Shown: positions 43,591 to 57,635, counted from the stretch's first letter. The stretch is DNA of 64,000 nt from Paramacrobiotus metropolitanus (GCF_019649055.1 NW_026570284.1:124001-188000), one strand, 5' to 3'. Notes: a model not told the origin generated them from the sequence alone. A program made the numbers and translations.

Positions 43591-43622
43591 CCAGGTGCGT
43601 GTGTCTCCCGTAGTGACCGTAC

Positions 43623-43632
43623 AGACTCTAGC
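43623..43632. repeat. Target-site duplication, left copy
   Basis: AGACTCTAGC directly abuts the left end of the fold-back element. The identical 10 bases occur at 44284-44293 after its right end. Confidence 0.8.
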
Positions 43633-44283
43633 ACGCGTTCTTCCCTCGTATGGGAACAATGCGTTCATTGGCTGTGATCACAACCAATAGAAACTGCGAA
43701 ATGGGCTCCATTACATTACCGTCTAGGCGCTACTAATAAATAGGTGCTACTAAATACTTTAATAAATTCGCGTTTGCAACCATGTCTAGGCGCTACTAAT
43801 TAGGTGCTACTAAATACTTTAATAAATTCGCGTTTGCAATGCGAATTTCGTCTAGGTGCTACTAATTAGACGCTATTAATATTTTATTGCAAATTGCAAT
43901 GCACGTGCAATATATGTAGGTGCTACTAATTAGGTGCTACAAATATTTCTAGGTTATTTCTAGCCACGTGTAAGTTATGTCTAGGTGCTACTAATTTGGT
44001 GCTCTGATATTTTATAGTAATACGATGTAGGTCATGTCTAGGTGCTACTAAATAGGTGGCAATAATATTTTATTGCAGTACAATGCAAATTACTAGTATA
44101 TCTAGGTGCTACTAAATTTTTTAATAGCAACGCGATATGAATTGAGGTGCTACTAATTAGGCGCTACTAAATATTTTAGTATAATCGAGCCGTGCAATCC
44201 GGTATTTCACAATTTCTGTTGGTTGTGATGTTAAATTATCACAGCCAATGAGGGCATTGTTCCCATACGAGGGAAGAACGCGT
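43633..44283. mobile_element. Non-autonomous fold-back DNA transposon, 651 bp, with internal minisatellite
   Basis: The element begins ACGCGTTCTTCCCTCGTATG and ends with its inverted complement CATACGAGGGAAGAACGCGT. The terminal inverted repeats extend imperfectly for about 75 nt, through the CAATG, TCATTGGCTGTGAT and CACAACCAA segments. A perfect 10-bp direct repeat flanks it. Long inverted ends, internal tandem repeats and a 9-11 bp duplication are typical of Mutator-like and Drosophila FB-type elements, so I assign it tentatively to that group. No transposase is encoded. Confidence 0.85.
43720..44175. repeat. TAGGTGCTACTAA minisatellite
   Basis: About eight degenerate units, mostly 58-66 bp apart, each containing one or two copies of (T)AGGTGCTACTAA(T/A) plus an AT-rich TATTTTA(A/T) segment. 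The array forms the core of the fold-back element. Confidence 0.85.
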
Positions 44284-44293
44284 AGACTCTAGC
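44284..44293. repeat. Target-site duplication, right copy
   Basis: AGACTCTAGC, identical to 43623-43632. Confidence 0.8.
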
Positions 44294-44539
44294 GGTGTGG
44301 GCGCCGCCCTCGGGGTGCAGGTATGTGTAAAACGTATCCACGATGATGACTTGTTTTGAGTTAAAAGTTGCCACACAGGCTGTTCTTTTTAAAAGAAGGT
44401 GAGAAAACCTCGTGACGATTTTATCCATTACCTTGCTTTCACCGTTTTGTTTTGTGTTTCTAAACGTGCCATGTTGGTGGTTGCATTTCTTGCATAATAT
44501 ACATTATTTCAATATCCTATGCGCGTGATTTAAGTGAAT

Positions 44540-44786
44540 ATGACGAAGAATAAACTTGCCAATCGTCCAGCGAAACCCGATGCCAAAGCAGCCGCCAGTG
44601 TCGCTGTTCCGGCAGCGACACTGGCGGATGGGCGACGAGCTGCGGATGAATATCGTCCGCAATATGATGCGGCAGTATCAGCGAACGGGCTTCGTCTGGG
44701 AGCAGTATGTGGACGGTGAAGGGAAGGGATCGCATCCGTTTACGGGATGGTCCAGTCTTGTCGTTCTGCTGATGTCGGATTTTTAG
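44540..44786 (+). pseudogene. MOGS remnant: 5' and 3' ends fused by an internal deletion
   Basis: The first about 65 nt after ATG at 44540 match the start of MOGS exon 1 ([19 protein letters not shown]). From about 44626 the sequence matches the last 160 nt of MOGS (GGATGGGCGACGAGCTGCGG onward) to the stop at 44784-44786, but in a different frame. The frame from the ATG ends at 44719 after 60 codons. About 2.6 kb of the gene, including intron 1 and the whole catalytic domain, is missing. It cannot encode a glucosidase. Confidence 0.88.
44592..44627. repeat. 15-bp perfect inverted repeat at the MOGS' deletion junction
   Basis: Arms at 44592-44606 and 44613-44627 (core CGCCAGTGTCGCTG and its complement) are separated by the six bases TTCCGG. 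Neither arm pair exists in the intact gene: at 51036-51055 the sequence differs, and the 3' segment at about 53690 has TTGCGG before ATGGGC. Confidence 0.85.
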
Positions 44787-46104
44787 TTTTGGTTTTACAA
44801 AAGCCTCGGCTCAATATTTTGTTTTTTTAATCTGTATACCATCCCGGTCTGAACTGGGAACTGCCATACAGTTACCGGTGTTGTTTTTATCAGCCAGAAA
44901 GCCCTGCTTTCTTTTTTTACAGATGCCGTTTAGTTTTTACGGAACACATCTTTGGGAAGAGTGATCTCCGCAAACCGCGATGATGTCTGTTTCAATCGTG
45001 TGTCACTTTATTAAACTTTATTTCTTATTATTTAGTACATCCCTTTAGTAACCTATACGATTGCACTTAATCGAGTGCTGTACTCTTAAGCGCTGTTTTA
45101 GTTCTGCTGATTCAGTATTTCCGCACACACACGCACAGTTGGCTGATGTGGTTCTGAAACGAGTTGAGAAAAGGAACTTTAGAGTTAACCGCATTTTTGA
45201 ACGTAACTGCACGAGTTTGCAATCGCTTCCACTCCATTCCGTCGCTTATCGTCCTGGTCGCCGTGGTCGGTTACAAACTTATGACTGATGCATTCTTTTG
45301 CGGCTAATCTGGCTACGGAATGTAGGAAGTACTTTACAGATGTTGGACTGATTTCATTTTATTAAGTAGGAGGCTGGCTGTGCGAGTATTAATAATTTTC
45401 TCGCCTTCTTGACATTAAGTATTTTGAGGAAATCATGCTGTCGAGACGTCGAGTGCTGGCCGGGCGAAATTTTAGAAGGACAGTTGAAAACCGCTTCCTG
45501 GATAGACCGAGATCAGCGTCGACGATGTGTCGATGTTATCTGACCTTTGAACATTGCTGCGTGAAGACCCTTTCTGTTCCAGACATGGAGATTCGGCATT
45601 TCCGCATCCGCTTTTACGTCGCGCCGTTTTTTTGATCCCTGGTCCTTCCGTTGACTTCTTGTTCAAAGGTCCCTGATCACCAAACTTCCACAAGGTATCG
45701 TTACTAACTCTACTGTAATATTTTATAACTATTTTGACCACAGTCCAATAGGTGCGCATTATTAACTGGTAAGCTGTGCTTACAATTATGCGGTTTAGGA
45801 ATTCTAACGATAGGATAGAAATACATACGTCGAATCCCGCAACAACCGCTCACACAAACTTGTCCAGGAAGTGCCTTTACTGACTAATTTTTATTTATTT
45901 TATCCAGATTTTTATCCTTGAAATTATACTCTAACAGTGGGATGGCAGTGCCATTAGAGCCGCTCTGCTGTAATTGCTTGTTTTTCCTTGACGTGCACTT
46001 ACGCATGTCAATATTAATGCGTAGTGCAAGGCGGGATTTCGGGATTTGGCACAAATGGAAATGGAATGTATTTGCTGTACCCGCTAATGCTATCTGCGAC
46101 ATAC

Positions 46105-46553
46105 AGTATGGGCATAGAAAAGGATAATACTTAGTGAATATTAAACTCATCATAATTATTTTGCTTATAATTTTGATTAAGCTTATCATAATTGGAAATT
46201 GATCAATTTTAATTATGATCAGCATAATCAAAATTCAACAATTTTAATTAAACTGGAGCATAATTAAAATTGTCCAATTTTAATTTTGCTTATCATAATT
46301 AAAATTCAGTTTTCTTTTGATCAGACTATTTTTATTGTTCATAATTTGACTCAGAATTAAGCTTAAGTATAATTAAAATTGACGAATTTTAATTATGCTT
46401 AAGCTTAATTAAAAATGCACAATTTTAATTACGCTCAGCATAATCAAAATTGCCATAATTTTAATTGAATTAATCATAATGTTTAATTCCCAGCAAAATT
46501 AAGAGTTTAATTATCACTAATAATACTGTATTATCCTTTTCTATGGTATGGGC
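46105..46553. mobile_element. AT-rich MITE-like insertion, 431 bp plus target duplication
   Basis: The element spans 46114-46544 and has 17-bp terminal inverted repeats, ATAGAAAAGGATAATAC and its complement. Inside are many repeats of AATTTTAATTATGCTTA-like words in both orientations. Flanks are AGTATGGGC (46105-46113) and GGTATGGGC (46545-46553), a 9-bp duplication with one mismatch. The paralogous site near 55165-55180 has only ATATGGGCAGCATG with no insertion. Confidence 0.85.
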
Positions 46554-47354
46554 ATTGGGCAGCATGCGTCAAAAAGATGCTGCAATTATTTCCGCAGCAT
46601 ATAAATGATATCAATTTTCTGAATTGTGGCCGAAACTGTTCCGGTTTCCTGTTATTTAATTTTAACTTTCTCACATTTTCCGTGTACTTCTTTTTTATGA
46701 TAATTTTCACTTGGCTGTTGGCATTTGATTTGCGTTTAGGTTCCCTGGTTTGCAATCGCGTCATTGTACAAAATATCTCAGTCCGTCGTAATTTGTGCGC
46801 AGTATTGGTGGATTCAGCCTTAGGTGCTGCTTTCTGCTAGGTTGCATCCTGATTCTGGTTTTCTGGGTTCCTACACATTCTTCTGGAGGCTGTGCTTATT
46901 TGAGGTATAGTCGTGGGGGTACAGTGGTACTGATAATTTGCTGTTGGGAAATCACAATAGCTTTGCTTGTTGCTTGCATCTGTACTGATTGGTTGACTAT
47001 TTTTCAGGTCGCATTTCCTTTACAGTGTGCAACTGCTTTTTGACTGGAACAAATAAAAATGGGAACATGAAGGGGGATGCTGAAAGATTATCTGAAGATT
47101 ATTCATTAGTATCCGAACTGAATTCGTTAGCAGATTTTTGATCTGCCAATGTCTTTCAAGTTCATTTGACAGGTAAAAGCGAAAACTGGATTGCATCGAT
47201 CAGTAAATCGCAGTTCCGCAACGTATTATGGTAATTTTGATTTAACAAGAAAACTAAAATACCTTAGGATCTTGATGATGAAAGTAGTAAATGTATAAAA
47301 CCAATAATTTGTCTTTGCATATTCTCACACACGTCTTGGTGATCGTAAAACAAT

Positions 47355-49430
<2,076 letters not shown>

Positions 49431-49439
49431 GAAGTACAT

Positions 49440-50680
49440 TTTCCTGCTTGAGGCACGCGCGATAACACAAATTTATTGCACATTAGCTCATATTTCGACA
49501 ACGGAATTCAGTATTCATCGCTCGTCGAGTTCTTTTAGGTCAGATATTTATAGTATGCTTCTGGAAACGATAACATCGTAGTGAATTCTGGAAAACCTTT
49601 GCACAGTTTCACCCAAAGATATAATATCGTAATATCATGGTAGAAACAAAGTAGAACAATTTATTTAGTAATTTGAGTGCAGTTATGCAAACAATACTTT
49701 CCATACTTGTAGATCTACATAGTTATTGGGATGTGTGATGGAAGTATATTTTACAGAATCCTGTATTCACAATACTGTTCACAGAGTACTGCATATATTA
49801 TATATATTAAAAAACTAAGTTAATATAGTATAACTAAAATTTAACTAAAATAATATAATTTAACTAACATAATATAACTAAAAATTTTAGTTAGTGAATA
49901 GTATCTGAATCTGTCGGAGTGTACGCTACCGAATACAGATGAATTGTCACGATAAATTTTTTTTCATTATTATTAGTGCTTGGTGGCCTTGAATGAACTC
50001 CGAAAGACGACATACGGTACTTAGGTACTCTGCTTTAGGGTTGTCCGTACTTTTGTTAATAATACAGTTTGGTTTGATGCGGCAGTTCGGCCCGATGAAT
50101 TCTTTTAATAAAAAAACGGAATCACTAAAGTAACGGCGGTGTGCAATACCGGCATTCAGAAAACAAAATTCGAAAGGAAATCTATTACACTCCTTCCCGA
50201 AAGATATACATAATTTTCCAGGGAAAAACTATTAGATAACCAGTAACCATTAATTTTGCCAAACATATAAAATACTCAGTAAATTTCAAGCTCGGGTAGG
50301 CTATTATGGGCCGGGAAAATGCCCGGACGAACGATGTTTTCTTTCATTGAAAATCTGTAAATTTTGAACATAGTTTTCTAAGAAGTAAATTCTTATTTCA
50401 GCAACTGGAAATTAAGTTAATGCTTGAATAGATGTTGGCTTTACACCCCTATATCTAACTTTTATAGAAAACAATTATGACTGACATATTAAAGTGTTTT
50501 ACGTAAGTAAATGGAAATTTGAAATCTGATACATGCAGGTATTACAGTAGTAATTATTTAAGGAGGTATTTTATTTATTATTTATTTCGTAAGTAGGTAG
50601 TATGTACAAGTCACACTACTATTACAGACTTGAGTTTTTAAATTGTTTTTTAATCGCAACTTCGCAAGCAGCAAACTGCG
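49440..50680. other. Intergenic, no supported gene
   Basis: AT-rich spacer between the PP2A copy and MOGS. A stretch at about 49800-49895 has repeats of TAATATAACTAAAATTTAAC. No coding feature is seen. Confidence 0.45.
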
Positions 50681-50982
50681 TGGGCGCCGCCCTTGGGGTG
50701 CAGCCTGTGCAGGCTTTGTGTAAAACGTATCCTATCCATGAACTTGTTGATGATGACTTTTGAAAGTTGCCACACAGCCTGATTTGCACGAGTACAATGA
50801 GAAAACTGTGTGGTTACTAATTTAATTATGACTTTTATCCATCTAGGTGGCTTGCATTAAATGATTAACCCGTAACCGTTTTGTTTTATGTTTCTAAACG
50901 TGCCATGTTGGTGGTTGCATTTCTTGCATAATACACATTATTACAGTATCCTATGCTCAAGATTTAAGTGACTTATTTGACT

Positions 50983-53854
50983 ATGACGAAGAATAAACTT
51001 GCCAATCGTCCAGCGAAACCCGATGCCAAAGCAGCCGCCAACGTCGCTGCTCCGCCATCGCACCAGCAGAACGGGAACGCCTCGAGCAAGAATGCTGCGG
51101 CCAAACAGGAGCATGCCGCACCCAAAGGATCACGCGGACCACCGGTTAAGAAAGTCCGACCGCGCACCGCCACGTTCAACAAGAGCGCTATTATTATCTC
51201 CATCGTGTCGGGCCTGTTGGCCGTCGGAGTGTATCTGCTGCATTCGTATCTGCAGGAGCAGAAGACGCTGTCACCGTTTGCGGGTCCGCTGATTCCGTTG
51301 GACCGCAGTTATACCAATAATCTGCTATGGGGAACATATCGACCGGGCGTATATTTTGGTGTGCGCAGTCGCACACCGAATTCACTGGAGATGGGACTGA
51401 TGTGGTTCTCCTACACATCGTCGCAGTTCGTGCTCCGTCATTTGTGCGATCAGAATGATCGGCTTCTGTGAGTTGGCAAGCTGATACGAATAATCTTGCA
51501 TGCGTTCCAGGTTTTTCGTTGCATTGTATTGATTTGCCGTTGCAGTTCAAATTTCTCGTTAAAAATTTGCATTTTTTTCCAACCACTTTTTTTTCGTTTT
51601 TATCAATTGTGAAATATTTTGAACTTAATGGCTGGTGTTAATTCTGTTTTGTAAAAATGCAATTATTGCTTGCATAAACTAATTTTTGATTTCGCAGAAT
51701 TGTTTTTGAACGATTTAATGATAATATTAATTTAAAAAGTAATATTAATAATCCTGGTTATATTTGTTGTCCTAAATTCGGATGCAGCAGAATACTTGAA
51801 ATGGGGTGTGGTTTATCGCTGCTGCGATTTGCAGGTACGGATGGAAAGAGCACGATGGTCGCACTTTCGGCTACCAAGAAATCATGGACGAAAACATCAA
51901 TATTTCCACCACCTTTCTCAAACGCTACAACGACCACACGAGCGACTGGATATCGCGGCTAAGCATCCATCCTTTATCGACACCCAACGGTGCCGCCGGG
52001 AAGACAAAAGTGGGACTCTTCATCTACTTCCGGTTGGAGGATAAAGGCCAACTGACGCCCATTCTCATAGATGGCGGTCTCGTGGGTCTGGAGGGCTCAA
52101 CACCCTCCCTCGGTGCTTTCAAGGTTAACTTCGTCCAGTACAGTAATCCCATCTCCAGCAGCTTTTTAGCTGCGCAGCTATCCAGTGTCACGAAATTGCG
52201 CGATACGATCCTGAACGGTATTACGATGAATGTGGGCAATGCGCTGCGTCTGGTGGGCCAGACGACTAGTCAGCCCAATCTGATTGTCTTCGAGCTGGCG
52301 GTTATGCCGAAATTCGTTATGGATTTTGTGTATGAGCCGCTGAAGGCGGATCTGAGTAGTGCCGGACTAGGACAGTTGGGCGATGGCTCTATCGGAGAAA
52401 CCATCGCCAAACACCGGCAGCGTTTCCGCGAGCGTTTCCGTGCGATGTTCAGGATTGTGGAGCGCGGCTACAGTGAAGCAGAGAATGAATTTGCCCAGAA
52501 AGTGTTTAGTAATTTGATCGGCGGGATTGGGTATTTTTACGGGGAGTCACTGGTGAAATCGCGATGGTCCGTAACTCCGGCCAAATACTGGACGACGGGA
52601 TTGTACACGGCAGTACCGTCGCGCAGCTTCTTCCCGCGAGGTTTTCTCTGGGATGAAGGGTTTCATCAGCTAGTGATTAGTAAATGGGATGTGGGATTGA
52701 CTCGTGAGATTATGACGCACTGGTTGAATTTGATGAACACGGAGGGATGGATTCCGCGGGAACAGATTTTGGGAGAGGAATCCCGCAGTCGTGTACCGGA
52801 GGAATTCGTCGTACAGAACAGTGATTATGCTAATCCTCCGTCTTTCTTCCTGACCATTGAATCCATGCTGGATGGACTGGATCCCGATCGACCGGATGAA
52901 ATTGACAGAACCCTGAAATTCTTTGAATTCGCCTTCCCACGACTCCAGAAATGGTTTGAGTGGTTTAACACGACACAGCTGGGTCCGGTGCCGGGTAGTT
53001 ATCGTTGGCGCGGCCGCAATGAGACCACCGAGCGAGAACTGAATCCCAAGACGCTGACCTCTGGTTTGGATGATTATCCACGAGCTTCGCATCCTTCCGC
53101 AGAAGAGCGGCATGTGGATTTGTACTGCTGGATGGCGTATGCTGCCGGTATAATGGCGCGCGTTGCCGAAGAAGTCGGTGAGAACGCCGTACCGTATCGC
53201 AATACGGAAGCGTATCTGAAGGATAACAATCTACTGAATCGACTGCATTGGTCAGAAGCGTTGAAATTCTACGCGGATTATGGTCGGCACAGTGATGGTG
53301 TTCGACTGGAACGGCCCGCCGCGCCACGTTCACAGCGACCGGGTCAACCGCCCGTGCAACTGCCCATGGCACGCATGGTGGATAAGGAACCGGTTGTGGG
53401 GCATGTTAACGCTTTCGGTTATGTTAGCCTGTTCCCTGTGATGCTGAGAATTGTCGACCCGTCCTCGCCGCAGTTGGGAGCGTTGTTGGATGCACTGCGC
53501 AATCCCGCGCTGCTGTGGACGGATTACGGCATTCGGTCGCTGGCCAAGAATAGCCCGTTATTTGCCAAATACAATACGGAGCATGATGGACCGTATTGGC
53601 GCGGTGCCGTGTGGATTAATATGAATTATCTGATTGTGAAGGCGTTGAAGTATTATGGAGAGGTGAAGGGACCGTATCAGGAAAAAGCCTTGCGGATGGG
53701 CGACGAGCTGCGGATGAATATCGTCCGCAATATGATGCGGCAGTATCAGCGAACGGGCTTCGTCTGGGAGCAGTATGTGGACGGTGAAGGGAAGGGATCG
53801 CATCCGTTTACGGGATGGTCCAGTCTTGTCGTTCTGCTGATGTCGGATTTTTAG
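50983..53854 (+). CDS. MOGS: Mannosyl-oligosaccharide glucosidase (ER glucosidase I, GH63)
   Basis: Two exons, 50983-51467 and 51835-53854, give 834 residues (human 837). The enzyme removes the outermost alpha-1,2 glucose from the N-glycan precursor in the ER. The start is the ATG at 50983. A basic Ala/Lys-rich cytosolic tail is followed by one signal-anchor helix (IIISIVSGLLAVGVYLLHSY, about residues 67-86), as expected for a type II ER protein. GH63 blocks are clear: LWGTYRPGVYFGVRSRTPNS, YGWKEHDGRTFG, GGIGYFYGES, VPSRSFFPRGFLWDEGFHQL, WIPREQILGEE, NPKTLTSGLDDYPRASHPS, EHDGPYWRGAVWINMNYL, and FVWEQY near the C-terminus. In yeast enzymes the catalytic acids map to the GLDDYPR and WEQY regions. 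The frame is intact. A deleted copy lies at 44540-44786. Confidence 0.97.
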
Positions 53855-53859
53855 TTTTG

Positions 53860-56440
53860 GTTTTACAAAAGCCTCGGCTCAATATTTTGTTTTTTAAGCT
53901 GTATACCATCCCGGTCTGAACTGGGAATTGCCATACAGTTACTGGTGTTGTTTTTATCAGCCGGAAAAGCCCTTCTTTCTTTTTTTACAGATGCCGTTTA
54001 GTTTTTACGGAACACATCTTTGGGAAGAGTGATCTCCGCAAACCGCGATGATGTCTGTTTCAATCGTGTGTCCCTTTATTAAACTTTATTTTTTATTGTT
54101 TAGTACATTCCCTACCTATACGACTGCACTTAATCGAGTACTGAACTCTTAAACGCTGTTTCAGTTGTCAGCACACAGTTGTCAGCACACATACGCACAG
54201 ATGACTAATGCAGTTACGAAACGAATTGAGAAAACTCAGAAAATGTACTTTAGAGTTTACCACATCTTAAACGCAAGTGCACGAGTTTGCGATTGCATCG
54301 TTTATCGTCCTGGTCGCCGTGGTCGGTTACAAACTTATAACTGATGCATTCTTTTGCGGTTAATCTGGCTACGGAAGTAAGAAGTACTTTACAGATATTG
54401 GAGGGATTTGATTTTCTTTTGTGGGAACTCACGGAGGAAGGTTTGGAGACTAACTGGCTATGCGAGTGTGTTAGTAATTTTCTCGCTTTCTTAACATTAA
54501 ACACTTTGACGAAAGTCCTGCTGTCGAGTGATGGTCCGGCGAAATTTAAGATGGTCAGTTGAAAACCACTTCCTGGATAGGCCGGATCAGCGTCGGCTAC
54601 GTGTCGATGTTGTCTGACCTTTGACCATCGCTGCGTGACGACTCTTCCGGTTCCAGCTGACATGGAAATTCGGCATTTCCGCATCCATTGTAAATCGTGC
54701 CGTTATTTTTTAATCCCTGCTCCTCACGTTGACTTCTTGTTCATAGGTCCATCATCACTAACTTCCACAAGCTATCGTTACTAACTCTACTGTAGTATTT
54801 TATAACTATTTCGACCACAGTCCAATAGGTACGCATTATTAACTGGTAAGCTGTGCTTACAATTATGCGGTTTAGGAATTCTAACGATAGGATAGAAATA
54901 CATACGTCGAATCCCGCAACAACCGCTCACACAAACTTGTCCAGGAAGTGCCTTTACTGACTAATGTTTATCTGTTTTATCCAGATTTTTATCCTTGAAA
55001 TTGTACCCTAACAGTGGGATGGCAGTGCCATTAGAGCCGCTCTGCTGTAATTACTTTCTTGTTGCTTTTTTCTTGACGTGCACTTTACGCATGTCAATGC
55101 GTAATGCAAGGCGGATTTGGCACAAATGGAAATGGAATTAATATGTACTGTACCTGCTATCTACGGCATATGGGCAGCATGCGCCAAAAAGATGCTGCGA
55201 TTATTTCCGCAGCATTAATGATATTTCTGAATTTGGCCGAAACTGTTCCGGTTTCATGTGATTTAATTTTATCTTTCTCACATTTTCCGTGTACTGTACT
55301 TAGTTTTTATTATAATTTTCACTTGGCATTTGATTTGCGTTTAGATTCCCTGGTTTTGCAATCGCGTCATTGTACAAAATATCTCAGTCCGTCGTAATTT
55401 GTGCGCAGTACTGGTGGATTCAGCCTTAGACCCTTATCTGTAGGTGCTGCTTTCTGCTAGGTTGCATCCTGATTCTGGTTTTCTGGGTTCCTACACATTC
55501 TTCTGAAGGCTGTGCTTATTTGAGGTATGGTACAGTGGTACTGATAATTTGCTGTTGGGAAATCACAATAGCTTTGCTTGTTGCTTGCACTGATTGGTTT
55601 ACTATTTTTCAGGTCGCATTTCCTTTACAGTGTGCAACTGCATTTTGACTGGAACAAATAAAAATGGGAACATGAAGGGGGGATGCTGAAAGATTATCTG
55701 AAGATTATTCATTAGTATTCGAACTGAATTCGTTAGCAGATTTTTGATCTGCCAATGTCTTTCAAGTTCATTCGCCTCCTGTGACAGGTAAAACCGAAAA
55801 CTGGATTGCATCGATCAGTAAATCGCAGTTCCGCAGCGTGTTATGGTAATTTTGATTTAACAAGAAAACTAAAATACCTTAGGATCTTGATGGATGAAAG
55901 TAGTAAATTTATAAAACCAATAATTTGTCTTTGCATATTCTCACACACGTCTTGGTGATCGTAAAACAACACGGTATTCTTGACTGTGGCACTGTGCGAT
56001 GCTACCAGTACTTACTATTAAACAGTTTTAACTTCAAGCTTTTTCATATAAGTACCGGAATAATTTTACTGACACCATGAATGTTAGCAGTCGAGTCATT
56101 TTCCTTACATCGGAAATATTTCATTTTAGCAAATAGATTCGCTTATTGAGGTATTCTTAGTGAGAAGTATTGATTTTAAAAAAAATAAATTGACTTATTG
56201 GGTTTTCTTAATTTTTATCCATCTTTCCCCTTTCGGAAAATATTGATGCAGATGCGTACAGCAAAAGACAAATGGAATGTATTTCATGACTTCTTATTTT
56301 TGAGTTTCATTAAAATTTTGTTTCAGTTTTTTTTTAATTTTATGGATTTTTACAGTGAAATTTTAAAAATGTCTACAATGTGATATATTTTTTTGTTTTC
56401 GAATGGTTAAGGGTTGTCAACTTATAAAGCTACGTTAGGT
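53860..56440. other. MOGS 3' flank, duplicated as part of block C
   Basis: The stretch up to about 55968 is repeated at 44792-47352 with indels. ORFs in it are not conserved between the two copies, so I treat it as non-coding. From 55968 to 56440 it is single copy and AT-rich with nothing recognised. Confidence 0.5.
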
Positions 56441-56495
56441 GATTGTTTTATGCAATTGCAGGTAAATCATTGTTGTTGATTGATAGTGTATTGAT

Positions 56496-56987
56496 ATGGC
56501 CGCGTCTCCTCCGGCATTTCCTTTGCGCAATCGCAACCGCCCGGCACTGCCTCCTGGCTTCGGGCCCTGCTCCGGGAAGGAGAACAATCCCATTGAACCC
56601 ATCGCGCGTTTCAAAGCGGCCATGTCGCGGGTGCGGCTGGCTGATGGGCGCGTGAAGCGTTCCGTAGCACGGTTACACCTGGCCAAAAAGCGCGCCGATA
56701 TGGCCACCGCCCGCGCCCGTGCTATGCTCAATCGGTTGAAAGCCATCGCCGCCGAGGGACGGAATCGCACCGTGGAGAAGTGTATGCCGCGGCTGCATGC
56801 ACAGATGGAACGGTCCGGCCAACTGTCCGATCACATGAATAAAATTGGGGATCGGGTGCTGCGGAATTTATCCCATCTGGAGAAGGAGACAGCGCGCGCC
56901 TGGGCATACGCGGCCCGGGCGGAAGAAGTGTATGCCAGTCGTGCGGCGGCCAGTGATTCACCGGCTTCCATGGGCGAAGAGCCGTAG
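56496..56987 (+). CDS. Small Ala/Arg-rich coiled-coil protein with a KEN box, 163 aa
   Basis: One uninterrupted ORF, strikingly GC-rich and codon-biased against its AT-rich surroundings. The ATG at 56496 lies 35 nt after a TGCAATTGCAG acceptor-like site, so a 5' non-coding exon is possible. The N-terminus has RPALPPGF (RxxL, D-box-like) and GKENNP (KEN box), both APC/C degron-type motifs. From about residue 38 it is a long Ala/Arg/Lys-rich helix with heptad-like hydrophobics, predicted coiled coil, and the tail is Ser/Pro/Glu rich. I do not recognise the family. A cell-cycle role is inference from the KEN box alone. Confidence 0.7.
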   Translation: MAASPPAFPLRNRNRPALPPGFGPCSGKENNPIEPIARFKAAMSRVRLADGRVKRSVARLHLAKKRADMATARARAMLNRLKAIAAEGRNRTVEKCMPRLHAQMERSGQLSDHMNKIGDRVLRNLSHLEKETARAWAYAARAEEVYASRAAASDSPASMGEEP

Positions 56988-56999
56988 GAGCACGTGGTC

Positions 57000-57635
57000 T
57001 CAATTTTTTATTTCTTTATTAACGTGATATTGCACGGATTGGGAAATGCTTTAAAACGTGTGAAAAGATTTTAATGAAATTTTTGTTAATCTCTTGGCTA
57101 CATTTATACGGTGGGTTAGATAAGACTGATTAAAAGTCGGCCTTCGTTAATTTGCTGTGCAGAAATTTGAAAAAAACGTTTCGTTGGTGTTTTATGGTGC
57201 TGGTGTTGTACATTTTACAGTGTTTATTCGGTAACAGTTCAAGTGCTGTTTTCAAATGGGTGTCGGAAGATTCGCGATCAGTAAAATAACTACCCGTAGG
57301 TATCGATCGTTTTAGTCACATTAGCGCTTCCAAGTATCAGGCGCGTTTATGTATGCAAAGCGTTTATTGCAATTTTCAGTCACATTCCAAAATGCGACCG
57401 GGAACCGTATCTGTGAAAATAATTCCAGTACAGCAATCATTTGTAACACAAAATCAATCAATCACACGGGGTGTACCGAATTCACAATAAATTAAAGGAA
57501 CTTAATGAATCACCGCAAAACTGGACGGAAAAAGTCCAAATTATTGTCATGTCGGGATCAAATACTAGAAAAACAGGTAATTCGTATTCGACAGACCAGC
57601 AATGCGTTAACCGGCTTTAAGATTAAATAAGTAAA
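57000..57635. other. Intergenic between the KEN-box gene and the ABCG gene (convergent)
   Basis: No gene is supported. A minus-strand AATAAA at 57363-57368 could serve the ABCG gene, about 270 nt past its stop. Confidence 0.4.

Larger units (their letters stand above)
44296..47352. repeat. Duplicated block C' (MOGS promoter, gene remnant and 3' flank)
   Basis: Similar to about 50682-55968. Most of the coding region is deleted and there is one extra 431-bp insertion. The left end begins at GTGGGCGCCGCCCT. The right end stops at GATCGTAAAACAA, after which the sequence switches to PP2A intron 1. Confidence 0.85.

Noticed and set aside
43720-44175. Regularly spaced repeats resembling a CRISPR array
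   Set aside because: Units vary in sequence and spacing, spacers are similar AT-rich sequence, the genome is eukaryotic, and the array lies inside inverted transposon ends.
44540-44719. 60-codon ORF in the MOGS remnant as a new gene or as start exon for the PP2A copy
   Set aside because: The 3' half is out of the MOGS frame, it ends at a stop, and no donor links it to 47383.
45435-46840. ORFs in the MOGS' 3' flank (for example 45472-45759 and 46577-46840)
   Set aside because: The same frames are interrupted or absent in the other copy at 54500-55450, so they are not conserved coding sequence.
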